Of a stretch of DNA of 64,000 nt, positions 10,001 to 21,652 are shown in pieces. Made by a program: the position numbers and the translations under genes. The notes beneath the pieces are model-generated. The model was not told where the DNA came from. It did not search any database and worked only from the letters and a program-made list of their open reading frames with translations. The stretch covers positions 5,104,498 to 5,168,497 of the forward strand of contig NC_064045.1 in assembly GCF_932526225.1 (NCBI RefSeq), given 5' to 3'. Within the stretch, counting starts at the first letter, position 1. Every line of letters begins with the position of its first letter. The stretch comes from Nematostella vectensis. Its lineage: Eukaryota; Cnidaria; Anthozoa; Actiniaria; Edwardsiidae.

Positions 10001-13000
10001 CACCATTGTGTGAAGGTTTCTCGATCGTTATACGTTTAAAATCTTCTAAATCTCATCATAAGAAGTCTATTATGCCTAAAAATCGAAGTGTTAGACGACC
10101 AAAGAGAAGATTCTCGGGCAATCAGCACAAAAAATTGCAAGAAAAGACGCCTAAAATAGCCAAGAAAGACGATGTCGACGAGACACGTGTTGATGTCAAC
10201 ACGTCCTCTAGGCGATCTGTTTCGTCTAAAAAACTATCTAAAGACGTCCCAAAATTGTCTACATCCTCCCAAGAACAGTCAGGGGGACCTTTTATCACTG
10301 GATACAGGATCATTGTATTCTCTTCGCTGCATTAAGTGTGCCGATTCCAGTCTTACATTGATGGAAAATCAACTTCAAAGAAAATGCTGTGCTTCCGGTC
10401 TTAGGCTATTGTGTTCCTCGTGTGGCTGGAAAACAGAGTTTTTCACTTCGAAAAAGCAAGTGAAGAGTTATGAAGTAAACAGGCGCCTGGTTTATTCCAT
10501 GCGATCGCTTGGTAAAGGCCACAGTGGAGCAAAAAGGTTTTGTACCTTGATGAACATGCTGCCACCTCCAACCGCACGAGCATATGCCAAGAACTCAAAA
10601 ACTATTAGTAAGCATATTAAAGCTATTGCTAATGAAACAATGAAGAAAGCAGCCATTGAAATTAAAGATCAGAAAGCTGCTAGTGCAGATGATATTGTAA
10701 ATTGCGGGGTATCATGTGATGGTACATGGCAAAAAAAAGAGGGTTTTGCTCAAAAAATGGATGCGTCACAGTCATTTCCATGGATAATGGAAAGGTCTTG
10801 GACACTGAAGCCCTGTCCCAGTCATGCAAGCAATGTCAGCAGCATCCAAATCTTGACAAAGAGAGTATTGCCTACAAAACATGGTGGGCAGAGCACAGCT
10901 TCAAGTGCAATGCCAACTACCATGGCTCTGCCCCTGGCATGGAGTCGGTTGGAGCTAGTCGCCTATTCAGCCGCTCCATTGATAAACACAAGCTCAGATA
11001 CTCTGAACTTTATGCTGATGGTGATTCTAAGAGCCATACTGAAGTTGAACATATGTATGAAGATGACGATGTAGTTGTAGAAAAAAAAGAATGCGTTGGA
11101 CACGTTCAAAAGAGGATGGGAACAGCACTGCGGAAATTGAAAAAAACAAATGCGGCAATTGGAGGAAAGGGATGCCATGATAGACAAACTGCAAAACTAT
11201 TATGGCATTGCCATACGATCAAATCTGGATGACCTGAAAGGAATGAAGAAAGCTATTTATGCCACCTTATTTCACTGTGCATCTAATGACAAGGTAGTTC
11301 TTCATGACTATTGTCCTGATGGATCGAATATCATGCCTGATGCCATGATAGACAAACTGCAAATCTATTATGGCATTGCCATACGATCAAATCTGGATGA
11401 CCTGAAAGGAATGAAGAAAGCTATTTATGCCACCTTATTTCACTGTGCATCTAATGACAAGGTAGTTCTTCATGACTATTGTCCTGATGGATCAAATAGT
11501 TGGTGTGGTTATAAGAGGGACAGTGCAAATAAGACCAAGACCTTCAAGCATGGTTCTGGCTTACCTAAAGACATAATTGCCTTAATGAAGCCAATCTATC
11601 TCAGATTGAGTGATGATGAATTGCTGAAAAAGTGCCTACATGGCAAAACACAGAATCAAAACGAATCGTTTAATGCAATGATTTGGCAGCGTGTGCCAAA
11701 AGAAGTGTTCGTAGCTCGACCTGTCCTAGAATTTGGACTTTATGATGCAGTGGCACACTTCAATCAAGGATCAGCAACTGTTGTAGATCTCTACAGGCGA
11801 TTGAAAATTGATGCTGGCAAGTATACTAATTCAGGTTGCACTGCTTTAGACTCTGGACGTATTTATGGTGCAGAGTACAAGGAGAGAGATATACAAAAGA
11901 AAAGAAGAAAGGTGCTCAGAGGTCAAAGGAAGAGGAAGGAAGACAAGAAACAGCAGCAAGAAGGACCAAGATATTGTGCAGGATCATTTGAGTGCATTGA
12001 TTTAGCTGCAGGTGTTGTAATTATAAGGAATTATTTATTTCATAATTAAAAATGCAGTTTTCTCAAAATATTAATTCCGTTAATGTATGGCTCAGCGTGA
12101 CACTCACTTGTTCTTGTTTTTTTTTAATATTATTGTATGAAATTTGGCAGGAATAATTATTGATAGTGAAGTAGTGTAATAAACCTCAAAAACCTTGACA
12201 TTTTTACAATGCTTAGTAATATGAAGGCTTTTTACCAAAGGACACTGGCTAAAATTATAAGCTTTTTGTTTGTTTACTTGTTAATTTTCCATTTATGTCA
12301 ACTATATCAATTTTAGGTTCATTACATAGTTTGAGGTATTAGCAATGAATATCCTTAGTTTGGCTTGTGTTCCAATTATAGTTTCAGAGCTAGAACTGTT
12401 ACCGTAAGTGCATTAAAATCATGTATTTTGGGTGTGGCTTGGTTACCATAGCAACAGTAACTGCCAAAATTGGTATCGAATGATTAGTCTCAATGAGGTT
12501 AATGATATGTGAAATAATAAAACTGCTAAGTTATCATATCATATCGTATCATACCCCCGTAATATAGAAATGAATAACATACTATAAAACGTGATGACTT
12601 TAGATTCTAAAATGGAACTAAAGCAGGAAAGCATTTACAGGAAATGTTTGGACGGGAGCTTTTTATTGTTTATTTATTTATTATGTAAATTATAGCAATC
12701 CTGTAATTTTGGATATATTTATTAAAATAAATAAGTATCCTATTTTTCTTTTTATTCTTATTATGATTACTCAATGAAATGTATTATTATTTTGTTATTG
12801 TAAAACTGCATTCTATGAAACTTAATTGGGATACAAAGGCGCTGGCCCCGCCTTTAGGCAATGCCTTAATCTTTATATTTGTAGACATTTCCTTGTGGAT
12901 TGCATAGAAATTTGCAAACGCCTAAACCAAAAACCAGACAAAATATTCTAATCAGATATTAGTCTAGGATCCACACAAATTACAGAAATTGCTTTTAATA

Positions 13001-14012
13001 ATTTAAGAAACCATAATTATAATGCCTTTCCATCGATTCTAGCTGATTTTACTCGGTAAATATCTATTTTTATTATTTTAAATTTTTTATGAAGTACCCC
13101 CCTGACCGTTTTTAGTATCTGTTTACTATCTAAGGGATTAGTATCTAGGATCACCGCGGTTCAGACCCACATACCTTTTATGTCAAATCGATTTTCATTA
13201 AAAAGCAGTAGCGGATCTAGGAGTCAAGGGGTGCACGCAGGTTAGAATACAGGCGCGCTAGAAGTTTGAATAAAATAATTGAATAAAGTAATTTATTCCA
13301 TAGCAGATGCTAAAAGGCATAAGACTTTTCCCATCTTATCGTGAATAATTTTAGTAGTACTTTTTGTAAATGCTGAAAATGGCGTGAAATTATCTTCATC
13401 ATGTTTTCTTCTTTATCCCAACAATTCATATTCTTCGATTTCATTTTTTTTAATTTCAAAAACTTTTTAGTGGTTACATAGTCATTACACAGGCTTTCTT
13501 CTCAATTCAAAACAATTTTAAGTACGACTACATTAAATTCCATCTATTTAAAGCTTTCTAGACATTCATGTACTAATCCATACCTCTTTGTACCGGATTA
13601 CGCAATCAGGCCTAGCTCTTCTACAATTTTCATTTATATGTTACGGTAATATATATTTTTTTGTAAATATTATAAACAACCGCAATAACATCCAACGTTT
13701 TCGCTTATTGTCATCTGAATTTTTCTTTGACCACACCTTTCTTGTCCCAGACATTAGTTACAGTCTGATTTATATTAGATTAACAAGCTATGTTCACCTT
13801 GCGTAGTTTACGCTGCAAATGTTATCAGTTTGCTTCCCTTTAACCAAATATTTAATCTACGAATAACAATTTAATGGATTTGACGACTTACCTTTCAACA
13901 CGATGAATGTGCCTACTCTGTCCTTCTCGTTGTTAAAGCCTTGAATTGCTGTAAATAGGAGCATGATGAAAGACAGCGCCGTGGACTCAGCTTGCACAGA
14001 AATCATTGTCAT
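7096..14012 (-). CDS. Secreted PAN/apple - EGF - fibrinogen-like protein, six exons
   Basis: The model is 14012-13892, 9143-8944, 8844-8721, 8451-8305, 7902-7798 and 7499-7096. All junctions are GT-AG with matching phase, giving 366 residues. Exon 1 encodes a signal peptide (MTMISVQAES, then a hydrophobic LSFIMLLFTA core). Exon 2 is a PAN/apple-like Cys-rich module with CAMYCASVSNCQSFNY. Exon 3 is one EGF domain with six cysteines. Exons 4-6 start like a fibrinogen-related domain (SCKEILD, DGEYYIDPGSG, PVFCDM, EGGGWLL). They end in an anthozoan-style tail with IGCGQWG, KWGHENRK and FWFIYVR in place of the classic fibrinogen calcium site. The likely role is extracellular recognition or matrix binding, inferred from domains only. 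Intron 1 (13891-9144) holds a dead transposase gene. A broken copy of the last exon lies at 1-165. Confidence 0.85.
8574..8630. repeat. (GAAT)n microsatellite
   Basis: Tetranucleotide tract of AATG/AACG units inside the third intron (8720-8452) of the fibrinogen-like gene. Confidence 0.8.
9188..9333. repeat. Foldback repeat with GTTATAGCAT-type ends
   Basis: TTATAAGTTATAGCAT at the left and ATGCTATAACTTTGTAA at the right are reverse complements, with further partial matches inward. It is non-coding and lies in intron 1 of the fibrinogen-like gene, about 45 bases upstream of exon 2. Confidence 0.55.
10072..12049 (+). pseudogene. Mutator-like transposase gene, frameshifted and internally duplicated
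   Basis: The predicted protein is recognisable across about 600 residues. It has a basic N-terminus (MPKNRSVRRPKRRF); a Cys-rich zinc-binding-like region (CIKCADS, CCASGLRLLCSSCGW); GVSCDGTW with a candidate catalytic Asp; a YADGDSKS block with the second Asp; ECVGHVQKRMG; and CLHGKTQNQNESFN with the candidate Glu. It ends in a basic tail. This order matches the animal 'Mutator-like transposase' family. Three frame changes break it: near 10290-10330, at the A-run near 10728-10735, and near 11165. The segment 11171-11338 is repeated in frame at once. It lies antisense inside intron 1 of the fibrinogen-like gene. Terminal inverted repeats and target duplication were not found by eye, so the element's limits are open. 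Confidence 0.8.
11171..11496 (+). repeat. 168-bp in-frame tandem duplication inside the transposase pseudogene
   Basis: The block starting GATGCCATGATAGACAAACT occurs at 11171 and again at 11339 with very few differences. The period is 168 bases, or 56 codons. It duplicates the segment from DAMIDKLQ to CPDGSN. No known family member needs this block twice, so it is a secondary mutation. Confidence 0.92.
12050..12839. other. AT-rich intron sequence downstream of the transposase pseudogene
   Basis: No exon was recognised. It probably includes the 3' end of the transposon, but no boundary was resolved. It belongs to intron 1 of the fibrinogen-like gene. Confidence 0.4.
12840..13125 (+). repeat. 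Interspersed repeat, left copy of an inverted pair
   Basis: From CGCCTTTAGGCAATGCC to the CCCCCCTGACCG end, the sequence resembles the reverse complement of 15495-16036. The best block is AGCTGATTTTACTCGGTAAA, identical in both. The copies are diverged, so the insertion is old. Confidence 0.7.
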
Positions 14013-14656
14013 TAGCCTATGTCCATGGTCTGGGAGGTAGCGCCAAAAACCTTCGCTTTTCAGCGCGATAGCCTTATCAATATTTGATGATACTGACGAA
14101 TCCCCCGAGGATTTGTGGGGGTCTCTATAAAAGTAAACGGGGATTATCGTCCTATCTTTTTAGCAAATGCTATCCCTGGAGGATGTTCAAAGAATCTTCA
14201 GATTCAGATTCCTTAGGGTATATCCCGCTTATGGGTCATCCTCTCCATAACAGACCCGAAGACAAAATGACAGCAGCCGCCAGAAAAGGCGCGCTCATCG
14301 ATGGCGCTGACTTTAAATATGTTTTTTAATGCTATTTCTTTAATTAAGAAATGTTCTCATCACAACAGCAAAACTTCTATCACTCTTAGGGTTAAAATTA
14401 ATTTCGCCGCCGACAAACCCTTCAGGTTTTATGAGAACCCCCTTCGGGGATGAATCATGGATATTGACGGTATAAAAACATATCGCAAAGCCCTTGAGTG
14501 TATAATCTGAAATACAGTAAAAACAGACATAAAAACAAAAAATGATAGCCAAGCTTTTCAACAGCATTTGCAAAATACATTTGATAGTTAATCGATTTTA
14601 AATGATTTCAATTGATAAAAATTATCAATCAATCAGAGCGTGAGATACTGCACGCT
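14013..14656. other. 5' flank of the fibrinogen-like gene
   Basis: No exon was recognised beyond the start codon at 14012. Open frames at 14084-14329 (plus) and 14340-14573 (minus) show no domain. The promoter of the minus-strand gene should lie here, but I see no diagnostic element. Confidence 0.35.
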
Positions 14657-14823
14657 CCGATGATTTACCTTCCCTACTACTTCCCACAACTCTTTGCGAC
14701 GCGCGCATGAAACCAAGGTCAGGCGTCAAAATTGTAAACAAAATGGCAAAGTTTGTGTTCATCCTCGGTCTCACGCGCGCGTCGCAAAGAGTTGTGGGAA
14801 GTAGTGGTGAAGGTGAATCGATG
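14657..14823. repeat. Foldback repeat with arms built on CTACTTCCCACAACTCTTTG
   Basis: The left arm (ACTACTTCCCACAACTCTTTG then CGACGCGCGC) and the right arm are imperfect reverse complements over about 55 bases, with a ~50-base AT-rich centre. It is non-coding and MITE-like. Confidence 0.8.
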
Positions 14824-15494
14824 ACTTTTTTGCTCATATTCAAAGTTATACAGCACTGCGATGGGCCACAATGACGCAGCATAAAATTGTGGAAGTAGAA
14901 TTCAGTTCTGAGCTTAGTATCAAAATAAGCGCCAAATACGTGAGCACGTGTTACACTTAATTTTTAAATATCGCTTTTCTGTCGTTTTTTGGGACCAGAC
15001 TGTAGGGTAGACTAACTATTCATTCTAGCAACCGTAGTACGATTTGCATCTTATTTGCATTTTAGAAAATTATCACTGCCACTTTACCAAGAGCGCCTTC
15101 CATTTGAACCTCATAAATATCATAGCAATTAAATTAATTAAATTAATAACTGACAGGTGAGGATATTGAGCAATAGGGAATTATTAGTGGGAAAAAATGT
15201 TTAGTAATTATTGGCCTTGTACTTAGCGATTAAAGTATTCCCTAAAAACGACTCTGACATTTAATTATTGTTTTCCTCTAGGAAAAACAACGAAAAGCAG
15301 GAAAGTGCCCAATTTGATTCTGCATTACACGACGTATTACACTCTTTCTTATAAGAACTAATTTTCAGTTATGGCTGGGCCGTTCCTCTCGTTTTAGGAG
15401 CATTTTGAGGTTGAAAATGTTCTTAAGGATCGATAAGGACGTTCTCAAATTATAGAACCGAGTTGAACCTAGTTCCTAATTCCTCAGTTCCTAG

Positions 15495-16036
15495 TCAGTT
15501 CCTAATCGGGGTCAGGGGGGTATATAAAAATGCTAAAATGGTAATAATACCTCATTTACCGAGTAAAATCAGCTAGCATCGGTAGAGAGGCAAATCATAT
15601 TTATAAGTTATAAATATGATTTGTAAAACTATTTACCGCAATTTTTGTAATTTTTGTTGATTGAAAGTCTAGTAGAATCTAGACATTGACTAGACTTGTC
15701 TTGTGTCTAGTTTAGACGATTTCAATTTCTATGTAATACACAAGATAGCTCTAATGTGACTATAAAAGGAAGAATATTGTGTGTTTCTAATAACGTTTCT
15801 ATACCGATTTAGCGCTTATTTATTGCTAACTTCTCAAACAGTAAACATTTACTTATTTGACGGCGCCGCTATTAACGGTGAAGACCACCCAAGTAGAAGT
15901 CACGCATGGATAACGCGCTTGGTAGTCACGCTAGCTACACCAATAACTAACTACATCTAAATTACGGATAGTAAAATAGAAACTGGACCTGAAGTGACCG
16001 GGATAATATAGATTTAGGCATTGCCTAAAAGCGGAG
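15495..16036 (-). repeat. Interspersed repeat, right copy of an inverted pair
   Basis: This is the inverted partner of 12840-13125, sharing TTTACCGAGTAAAATCAGCT, GGTCAGGGGGG and GGCATTGCCTAAA. It is about 250 bases longer than the left copy, mainly from extra sequence between about 15740 and 16000. Together the two copies bracket exon 1 of the fibrinogen-like gene. Confidence 0.65.
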
Positions 16037-16119
16037 CTCCAAACGACCAAATCTTTTGCTATTTTTTGCTTAATAATAAGTATTATTTATAATTTTAAAT
16101 ATTATCATATTTCTGTTTT

Positions 16120-17495
16120 TGACGATTTCACAGATCACGCGACCAACTTATTAAGCCCCCTTCCCCCTACATCTACATGACACATAACAAGTTTAGTTGT
16201 CATACGATGTTTCGGCGTCAGGGTAGTTTAATTTATTGACGTCATCGATGACGTCACGTTATCATCTCATTGCACCCCACTTAAAACATACATCACACCT
16301 ACCGGGTTTTGTTGTCACACGATGCTTCTTTAATGAAATATATATTGTTTTATTTTGATGACGTCAAAATATTTTTATTCTAGTGACGTTATTGGTGACG
16401 TCACAATCACGGGACCATATTGTTGCACCCCCTTGACACCTTCATGACACATACCAAGATTGGTTGTTATATTTTGTTCATGAGATATGTATATTTTTGT
16501 TCTTAATGAAATCGTAATAGTTTTGCTTTTAGTGACGTCCCCGATGACGTCACAAATCAGGTGACCATATTTTTGCACCCTACTTGACACAAACATGACA
16601 CCCGCCAAGTTTCGTTGTGAAACAATGTTTCTCTCAAGAGATATGAATGTTTTTGCTTTTAATCACGTTTTGTGCTTAGTGAGGAAATCGATGACGTCAC
16701 ACAACATGTGACCATATTGTTGCATCCCCCTTGACACCTACATGACACCTATCGAGATTGGTTGCCATACGATGTTTCCTTCGTGAAATATAAATATTTT
16801 CTTATTTTGATGACGTCGGCATATTTTTGCTTCTATTGACGTCACCGATAACGTCACAATCGCGTAACTGTATAGGTGACCCCCTTGTTACATTCATGAC
16901 ACATACCAAGTTTGGTTGTCATATGATGTTTTGTTTAGGAGAAACGAATATAGATATGATATCGGGATTGTTTTTTCTTAAAGTGACGTCACCGATGACG
17001 TCGCACATCACGTGACCATATCTTGGCACCGCCCTTGACACATACATGACACCTACCAAGTTTGGTTGTTATACAACGTTTTTTTATCTGGATGACGTCA
17101 TCATATTTTGTTTCTAGTGACGTCATTGATGACGTCACAATCACGTGACCATATTGGAGCACCTACCTTGACACATGACACCTAGCGAGTTTGGTTGTGA
17201 AACAATGTTTCTTTCAAGAGATATGAATGCTTTTGCTTTTTATCAAGTTTTTTTGTTTTAAGTGACCTCATCGATAACGTCATACCACACGTTACCATAT
17301 TGTTGCACCCCCCTTGACACCTACATGACACCTACCGAGTTTGGTTGCCGTATGATGTTTCCTTTGTGAAATATAATTATTTTTTGTTTTAATTACGTCA
17401 GCATATTTTTGTTTCTAGTGACGTCATCGATGACGTCACAAATCACGTGACCACACATTTGCACCTCCCTTGACACATACATGACACCTGTCAGT
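16120..17495. repeat. Satellite with ~147-bp monomers, about nine copies, rich in TGACGTCA
   Basis: Each monomer contains two closely spaced TGACGTCA-like octamers (type: GTGACGTCACCGATGACGTC). These are followed by CACGTGACCATATTGTTGCA, a C-run, CTTGACACCTACATGACACC and TTTGGTTGT. The octamer pairs start near 16237, 16383, 16530, 16683, 16833, 16982, 17114, 17260 and 17414, giving spacings close to 147. Two monomer variants alternate irregularly (CATACGATGTTTC against GAAACAATGTTTC). I count 13 perfect TGACGTCA octamers. No coding capacity. Confidence 0.88.
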
Positions 17496-19320
17496 TTACG
17501 GTACAGGTGCTCATTTGCATAAACCACTGTCCGGCGTCCTCGATTCCATGCGACGCCATTTTAAGTCATTGTTTCACAGGGATGAGATAACTTATCAAGT
17601 TTTCTACCTAGCTCAATGATAATAAACCCAAGCCTGTACTTGAGCAATTCTTTGTAACATTTCAAAATTTAGCGTGAGCAACTTTTCTAGCCGAATTCTT
17701 TAGATTTTTTTCGGGAAACGCACTAAAAATATTGAAATTGGTGGAACAGAGCTTCTGAGGAGAAATGCGACAGAAAAGTGAATTTGGGGGTTTGAGTTAG
17801 AAGGCTGTTTTACTCAAAGTTTCTAAGCTGATCGCCAAACTTTGTAAATCATTCAAATGATCTTAGAAATTTCTTAGAAATCTTGAAGATCAGTCGTATT
17901 CGGTTCTTTTCTTCACTTAAATAAATCGCATATTGTTCACAACAACACACAACAATTTTAATGGCGCATTACGCCTTTCTGGTCGTTTAAAGCTCCTATT
18001 CAAAATTAATTTTCATCCATTACCTCTCAGTTGGCTCACGGGGGTTTGCCTTTGATCTAGCATACAGTTGATGAGACAAAGGCTGTCTGATTTGCAACCA
18101 TGGTTAAAAATGGGTCTTTTAACTTTTTTCTCACCAACCATTTTGGAGCACTGCAACAGACACTGCGTGGTCTAAATTAGTTTTTAACCAAGGCACTCTC
18201 CCGATTTTTAACCGCTTTTTAACCGGAAAAATTAGGGACTATGGGTCACATGACAGTTTGATGACTCTTGTCATAGAGAACCTATTTACAAAAGATTTTT
18301 TTTTTGTGAATATCAATCATTGGTCATAAGTTTACATTTTGATTCGATTGAATCGCTTTGCTTAAAAGCTGGTAAAAAAACAACTTTCACAAAAGAAACA
18401 GACTACACTATCATATTAATGGCATTTTCCTTCTTCAGGCGGAGTACCAAAAGTGATTTTTCTAGCTTCAAAGAAGCTTAAGAGGTATCTCTCGCTGGTT
18501 TTCTACCCTTTCCCTCGGTGTATTACCAAAATGATTTAATGTGAAGAGGAAATTTACAATAAAAATCATGCTCGACTCATTAGCATAAAATATCTAGGAG
18601 GTGAATAAAATTATATTTTGAGCGTTTTATTAGTTTTCATTTTCTAAATTGTGCCTAATCCTAAAGAGTAATGCTCACGCATAATAACAAAATTTTATTT
18701 AGTCCAAATAAACACAATTTTGGCAAAAAAACGAGGGAAGTTTATTTTTAACGCAGTTGTCATGCTGGAATGCACAGTCACTTGTTCATTTCATTCTATT
18801 TACGCACGCTTCTACGGCTAGAACAAAGATTTAGTCGAGACCGAGTAAACGACACACTTTTGAATTTATCCTCCTATTTTTTAACGGTTTAGGATCCTGG
18901 AGCCCATCTTTCACACACCGGGAGTTTCTTAGTTGGAGATTCATATATTGTACATGATTTTCATAAAACGAGTCTATGACAAGGTGTACCAAAAATGTTT
19001 TTAGAATAAACATAATTGTTGGCTGTTGTTGCATGTTTTTGCTATTGAAGGAATTATTGCTCTTAATAAAAATCAGACCTATCAGACAAACTCCTAAAGG
19101 CATTCTTACCCAAACGTCCAATACGAACTTTCCAGCGATTTCCACCTTTTTTCGAGATATATAGAACATAATTACATGCGTGCTTTGGGGCTTCGAGACG
19201 GTAAAACCATGCAAGTCCGTAATCGTTTAATAATTTTAAAACCAGGTGGAAATATGAGCTCAGAGCTCACTCAGATTAAGTAAAATAACAGTTTTAGCTA
19301 TGCTGTGAGTCTCGGCTTTT
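17496..19320. other. Non-coding stretch
   Basis: No confident exon. The minus-strand frame at 18831-19214 begins with TTG. Its end (LQLRNSRCVKDGLQDP) vaguely recalls the start of a discoidin domain but then stops. The region is otherwise AT-rich unique-looking DNA. Confidence 0.35.
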
Positions 19321-19509
19321 AACTTTGCTTATGACTGGATGGGGGGGACTGGGGACTTTCAGTGAAACGAGTGGGGGGGGGGGGGGGGGGGGGGGAAGGC
19401 GCGAATCGCCCCTCCGGGCCTCCCAGCCCCGTCTTAGGCCTGGGAGGGGCCCAGCGCCCCTCCGACCCCCCAGCCCCATTCCAGGCTGGGGACTTTCAGT
19501 GACACCGAA

Positions 19510-19625
19510 ACGCGTTTCGCGTAGATTAATAATTGCTGGTTATTAATCTACGTCGGGACCACTTCGCGTAGATGGATACTTAGCAGAAGTAAATCTACGC
19601 AAAACACACTCCGCGTAGATGGGTA
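19510..19625. repeat. Cluster of CGCGTAGAT motifs in both orientations
   Basis: CGCGTAGAT or its complement ATCTACG(C) occurs five times in about 110 bases (near 19518, 19547, 19567, 19599 and 19612). The first two form a hairpin, CGTAGATTAATAA with TTATTAATCTACG. It follows a poly-G run near 19374-19395. Function unknown. Confidence 0.6.
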
Positions 19626-19870
19626 ATTATGGGGATCTGAAAACATTAGAGAAGCAAAGGATTTCAAGACAATATTCAAAGGGATAAACACAACCCACAA
19701 TACAAAAAAAGGAGAAGAAAGGAAAAAACTCGCAAGAGCAATAAAAGAAAGTAAATGCGCCTAAAAATGTAGAAAGGGTTGTATAAAATGTGTGAAAGGC
19801 CATTTCCCTGGCAAAGACTTGCCTGATTTTCTTTTGTTCCCACCGATGATTCATACAACTAGTAGACATT

Positions 19871-20028
19871 GAGGGCATTTCACAGTCCCCCCCTGAGGGC
19901 ATTTCACAGTCCCCCCCTGAGGGCATTTCACAGTCCCCCCTGAGGGCATTTCACAGTCCCCCCCTGAGGGCATTTCACAGTCCCCCCCTGAGGACATTTC
20001 ACAGTCCCCCCCTGAGGGCATTTCACAG
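19871..20028. repeat. 24-bp minisatellite, about 6.5 copies
   Basis: The unit is GAGGGCATTTCACAGTCCCC plus CCCT. Copies differ mainly in the length of the C-run, plus one GAGGAC variant. No coding capacity beyond repeat frames. Confidence 0.92.
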
Positions 20029-21302
20029 CTGACTGTTCAAATTGCGCCCAGTGTTGCTTATTTGTTACAAACTTTAGCTCTAGGCAATGGATCTGCCTGC
20101 AGGATTGTCAACAATCTAAGAGCGCGAGTGCAAGAGAAAGTATACCAGATCCTGTACCCGCAGGAGTATACCACAAACGAAAGTGCGGAAAAAGATGGCG
20201 AGGATAGAGGCGATGAGGATAGCAATGACAGGGGCGTACGCAGCCTCTGAGTCACTGGACTGCAAAAATATTTGGCGATCTTATTTGCATAACGAGGGGG
20301 AAAAAATAAATGTTTACTCATTTTTATGAACGTAGTGTTATATATATGATGAGGATAAAAACTATACTTTTCTTAATCATGGTAGTCTACAGATGATTTC
20401 CAAACATATTGCTATGTCGTTCAGTGCCACGCGACGACTGAAGTCCTATTTCAGATCAAGGATGACAGACGATCGTGTAATATTCTCAAAAGTCTGACGC
20501 ATTGACTTCAATTTCCAGCCCAAAAGCGGGAGCTATGAAATCTTCACGGGATGCGGGGCCACGTCCTCATCCAGCTTCTGAATGCTTTGACTGCAACTTG
20601 TTAAAATCTTGCGTACGCCCCTGGATGAAGATAGCAAGTGGAGGCAATGAGGATGGCAAGGGGAGGCAAATAGGAATAGCGATGATAGCGATGAGGATGG
20701 CGAGGGCAGCGATAAATCTAAATATAACGAGCCATCACAAAAGCTCGCACCAGAGTTATTCCTCAAAAGCAAAGTCTGTCGAGAAATTAAATGTATTGTA
20801 TTAGGACTAATTTTGGTCCTAAAAATAGCTGTAATATTTTGTGTGACCCCCCATTTCTCATGTATTTTTTGGGATGCCCCCCCCCCTAATTTCCACCAGA
20901 CTCCATCCCTGATAAAAAATAAACGGTCCCTTCATGGAGACATTTCCTGGGATTTCTCCTACAACAATCATTTTATTTTATTGTTTGTATGCATGAATAG
21001 CAATTTTACATATAAACTGTCATACTTTCCCAGTGACAAAAATCACTCTGGCCAAGAATTCAAGTCATTAGCATAGAAATGACGAGAAATGAAGTCCTTA
21101 GGCCCTCGAAACCTCAATCATAATTAGGTCGTAAGTGTTACACCGAAATAACAGATTTTTACTTTTTTACAGACCGTTTGCTTTTGTAGCCAGGCTTTTG
21201 GATTTTGGAGCACTTTCCCCTCAAGGTTTTTAAACAATTGATAAATTGACTAGTGTAATATAGGATAAAAACAGCCCCAGAAGGCCATTAATGATACCAG
21301 TT
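20029..21302. other. Non-coding stretch
   Basis: No exon was recognised. There is a purine-rich GATGAGGATAGC-like patch (20190-20240, 20630-20710) and a short C-run near 20878. I see no gene. Confidence 0.35.
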
Positions 21303-21424
21303 GCCTGCGTAGCAAGCGTTTCTGTGGAGTTTCAGCAGGAATAGAGAGCGAGCGAGGAATATGGCCGTGCGGCGCGGCCACATTCTTCGCTTGAAACTCC
21401 ACAGAAACGCTTGATACGCAGGCT
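21303..21424. repeat. Foldback repeat, GCCTGCGTAGCAAGCGTTTC ends
   Basis: GCGTAGCAAGCGTTTCTGTG at the left and CACAGAAACGCTTGATACGC at the right are reverse complements, extending through GAGTTTCA. It is MITE-like and non-coding. It lies about 230 bases beyond the stop codon of hydrolase gene A and is followed by a poly-G run at about 21459-21474. Confidence 0.8.
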
Positions 21425-21652
21425 ATGATACCAGGGCCATAAAAAAAAAACTTAGGTAGGGGGGGGGGGGGGGACTCGCCTGGCACCTTCTCTTTCCCTG
21501 ACATTTCATACACCTCCTTTACATAAGCAGTGCTCTCGTCAACAGTCTCAACAGTGTGTGTCACAAAAGATAATAAATGCCAGGAGGATTTAAACATAAA
21601 ATATTTTTAGATGTTTTGACCTTCTTAAGGTTTCATTAGTGCTTTGCTCAGT

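Noticed and set aside
18831-19214. Minus-strand frame ending LQLRNSRCVKDGLQDP, possible discoidin (F5/8C) exon
   Set aside because: The similarity is limited to a few residues, it ends in a stop after an unrelated tail, it starts with TTG, and no partner exons were found.
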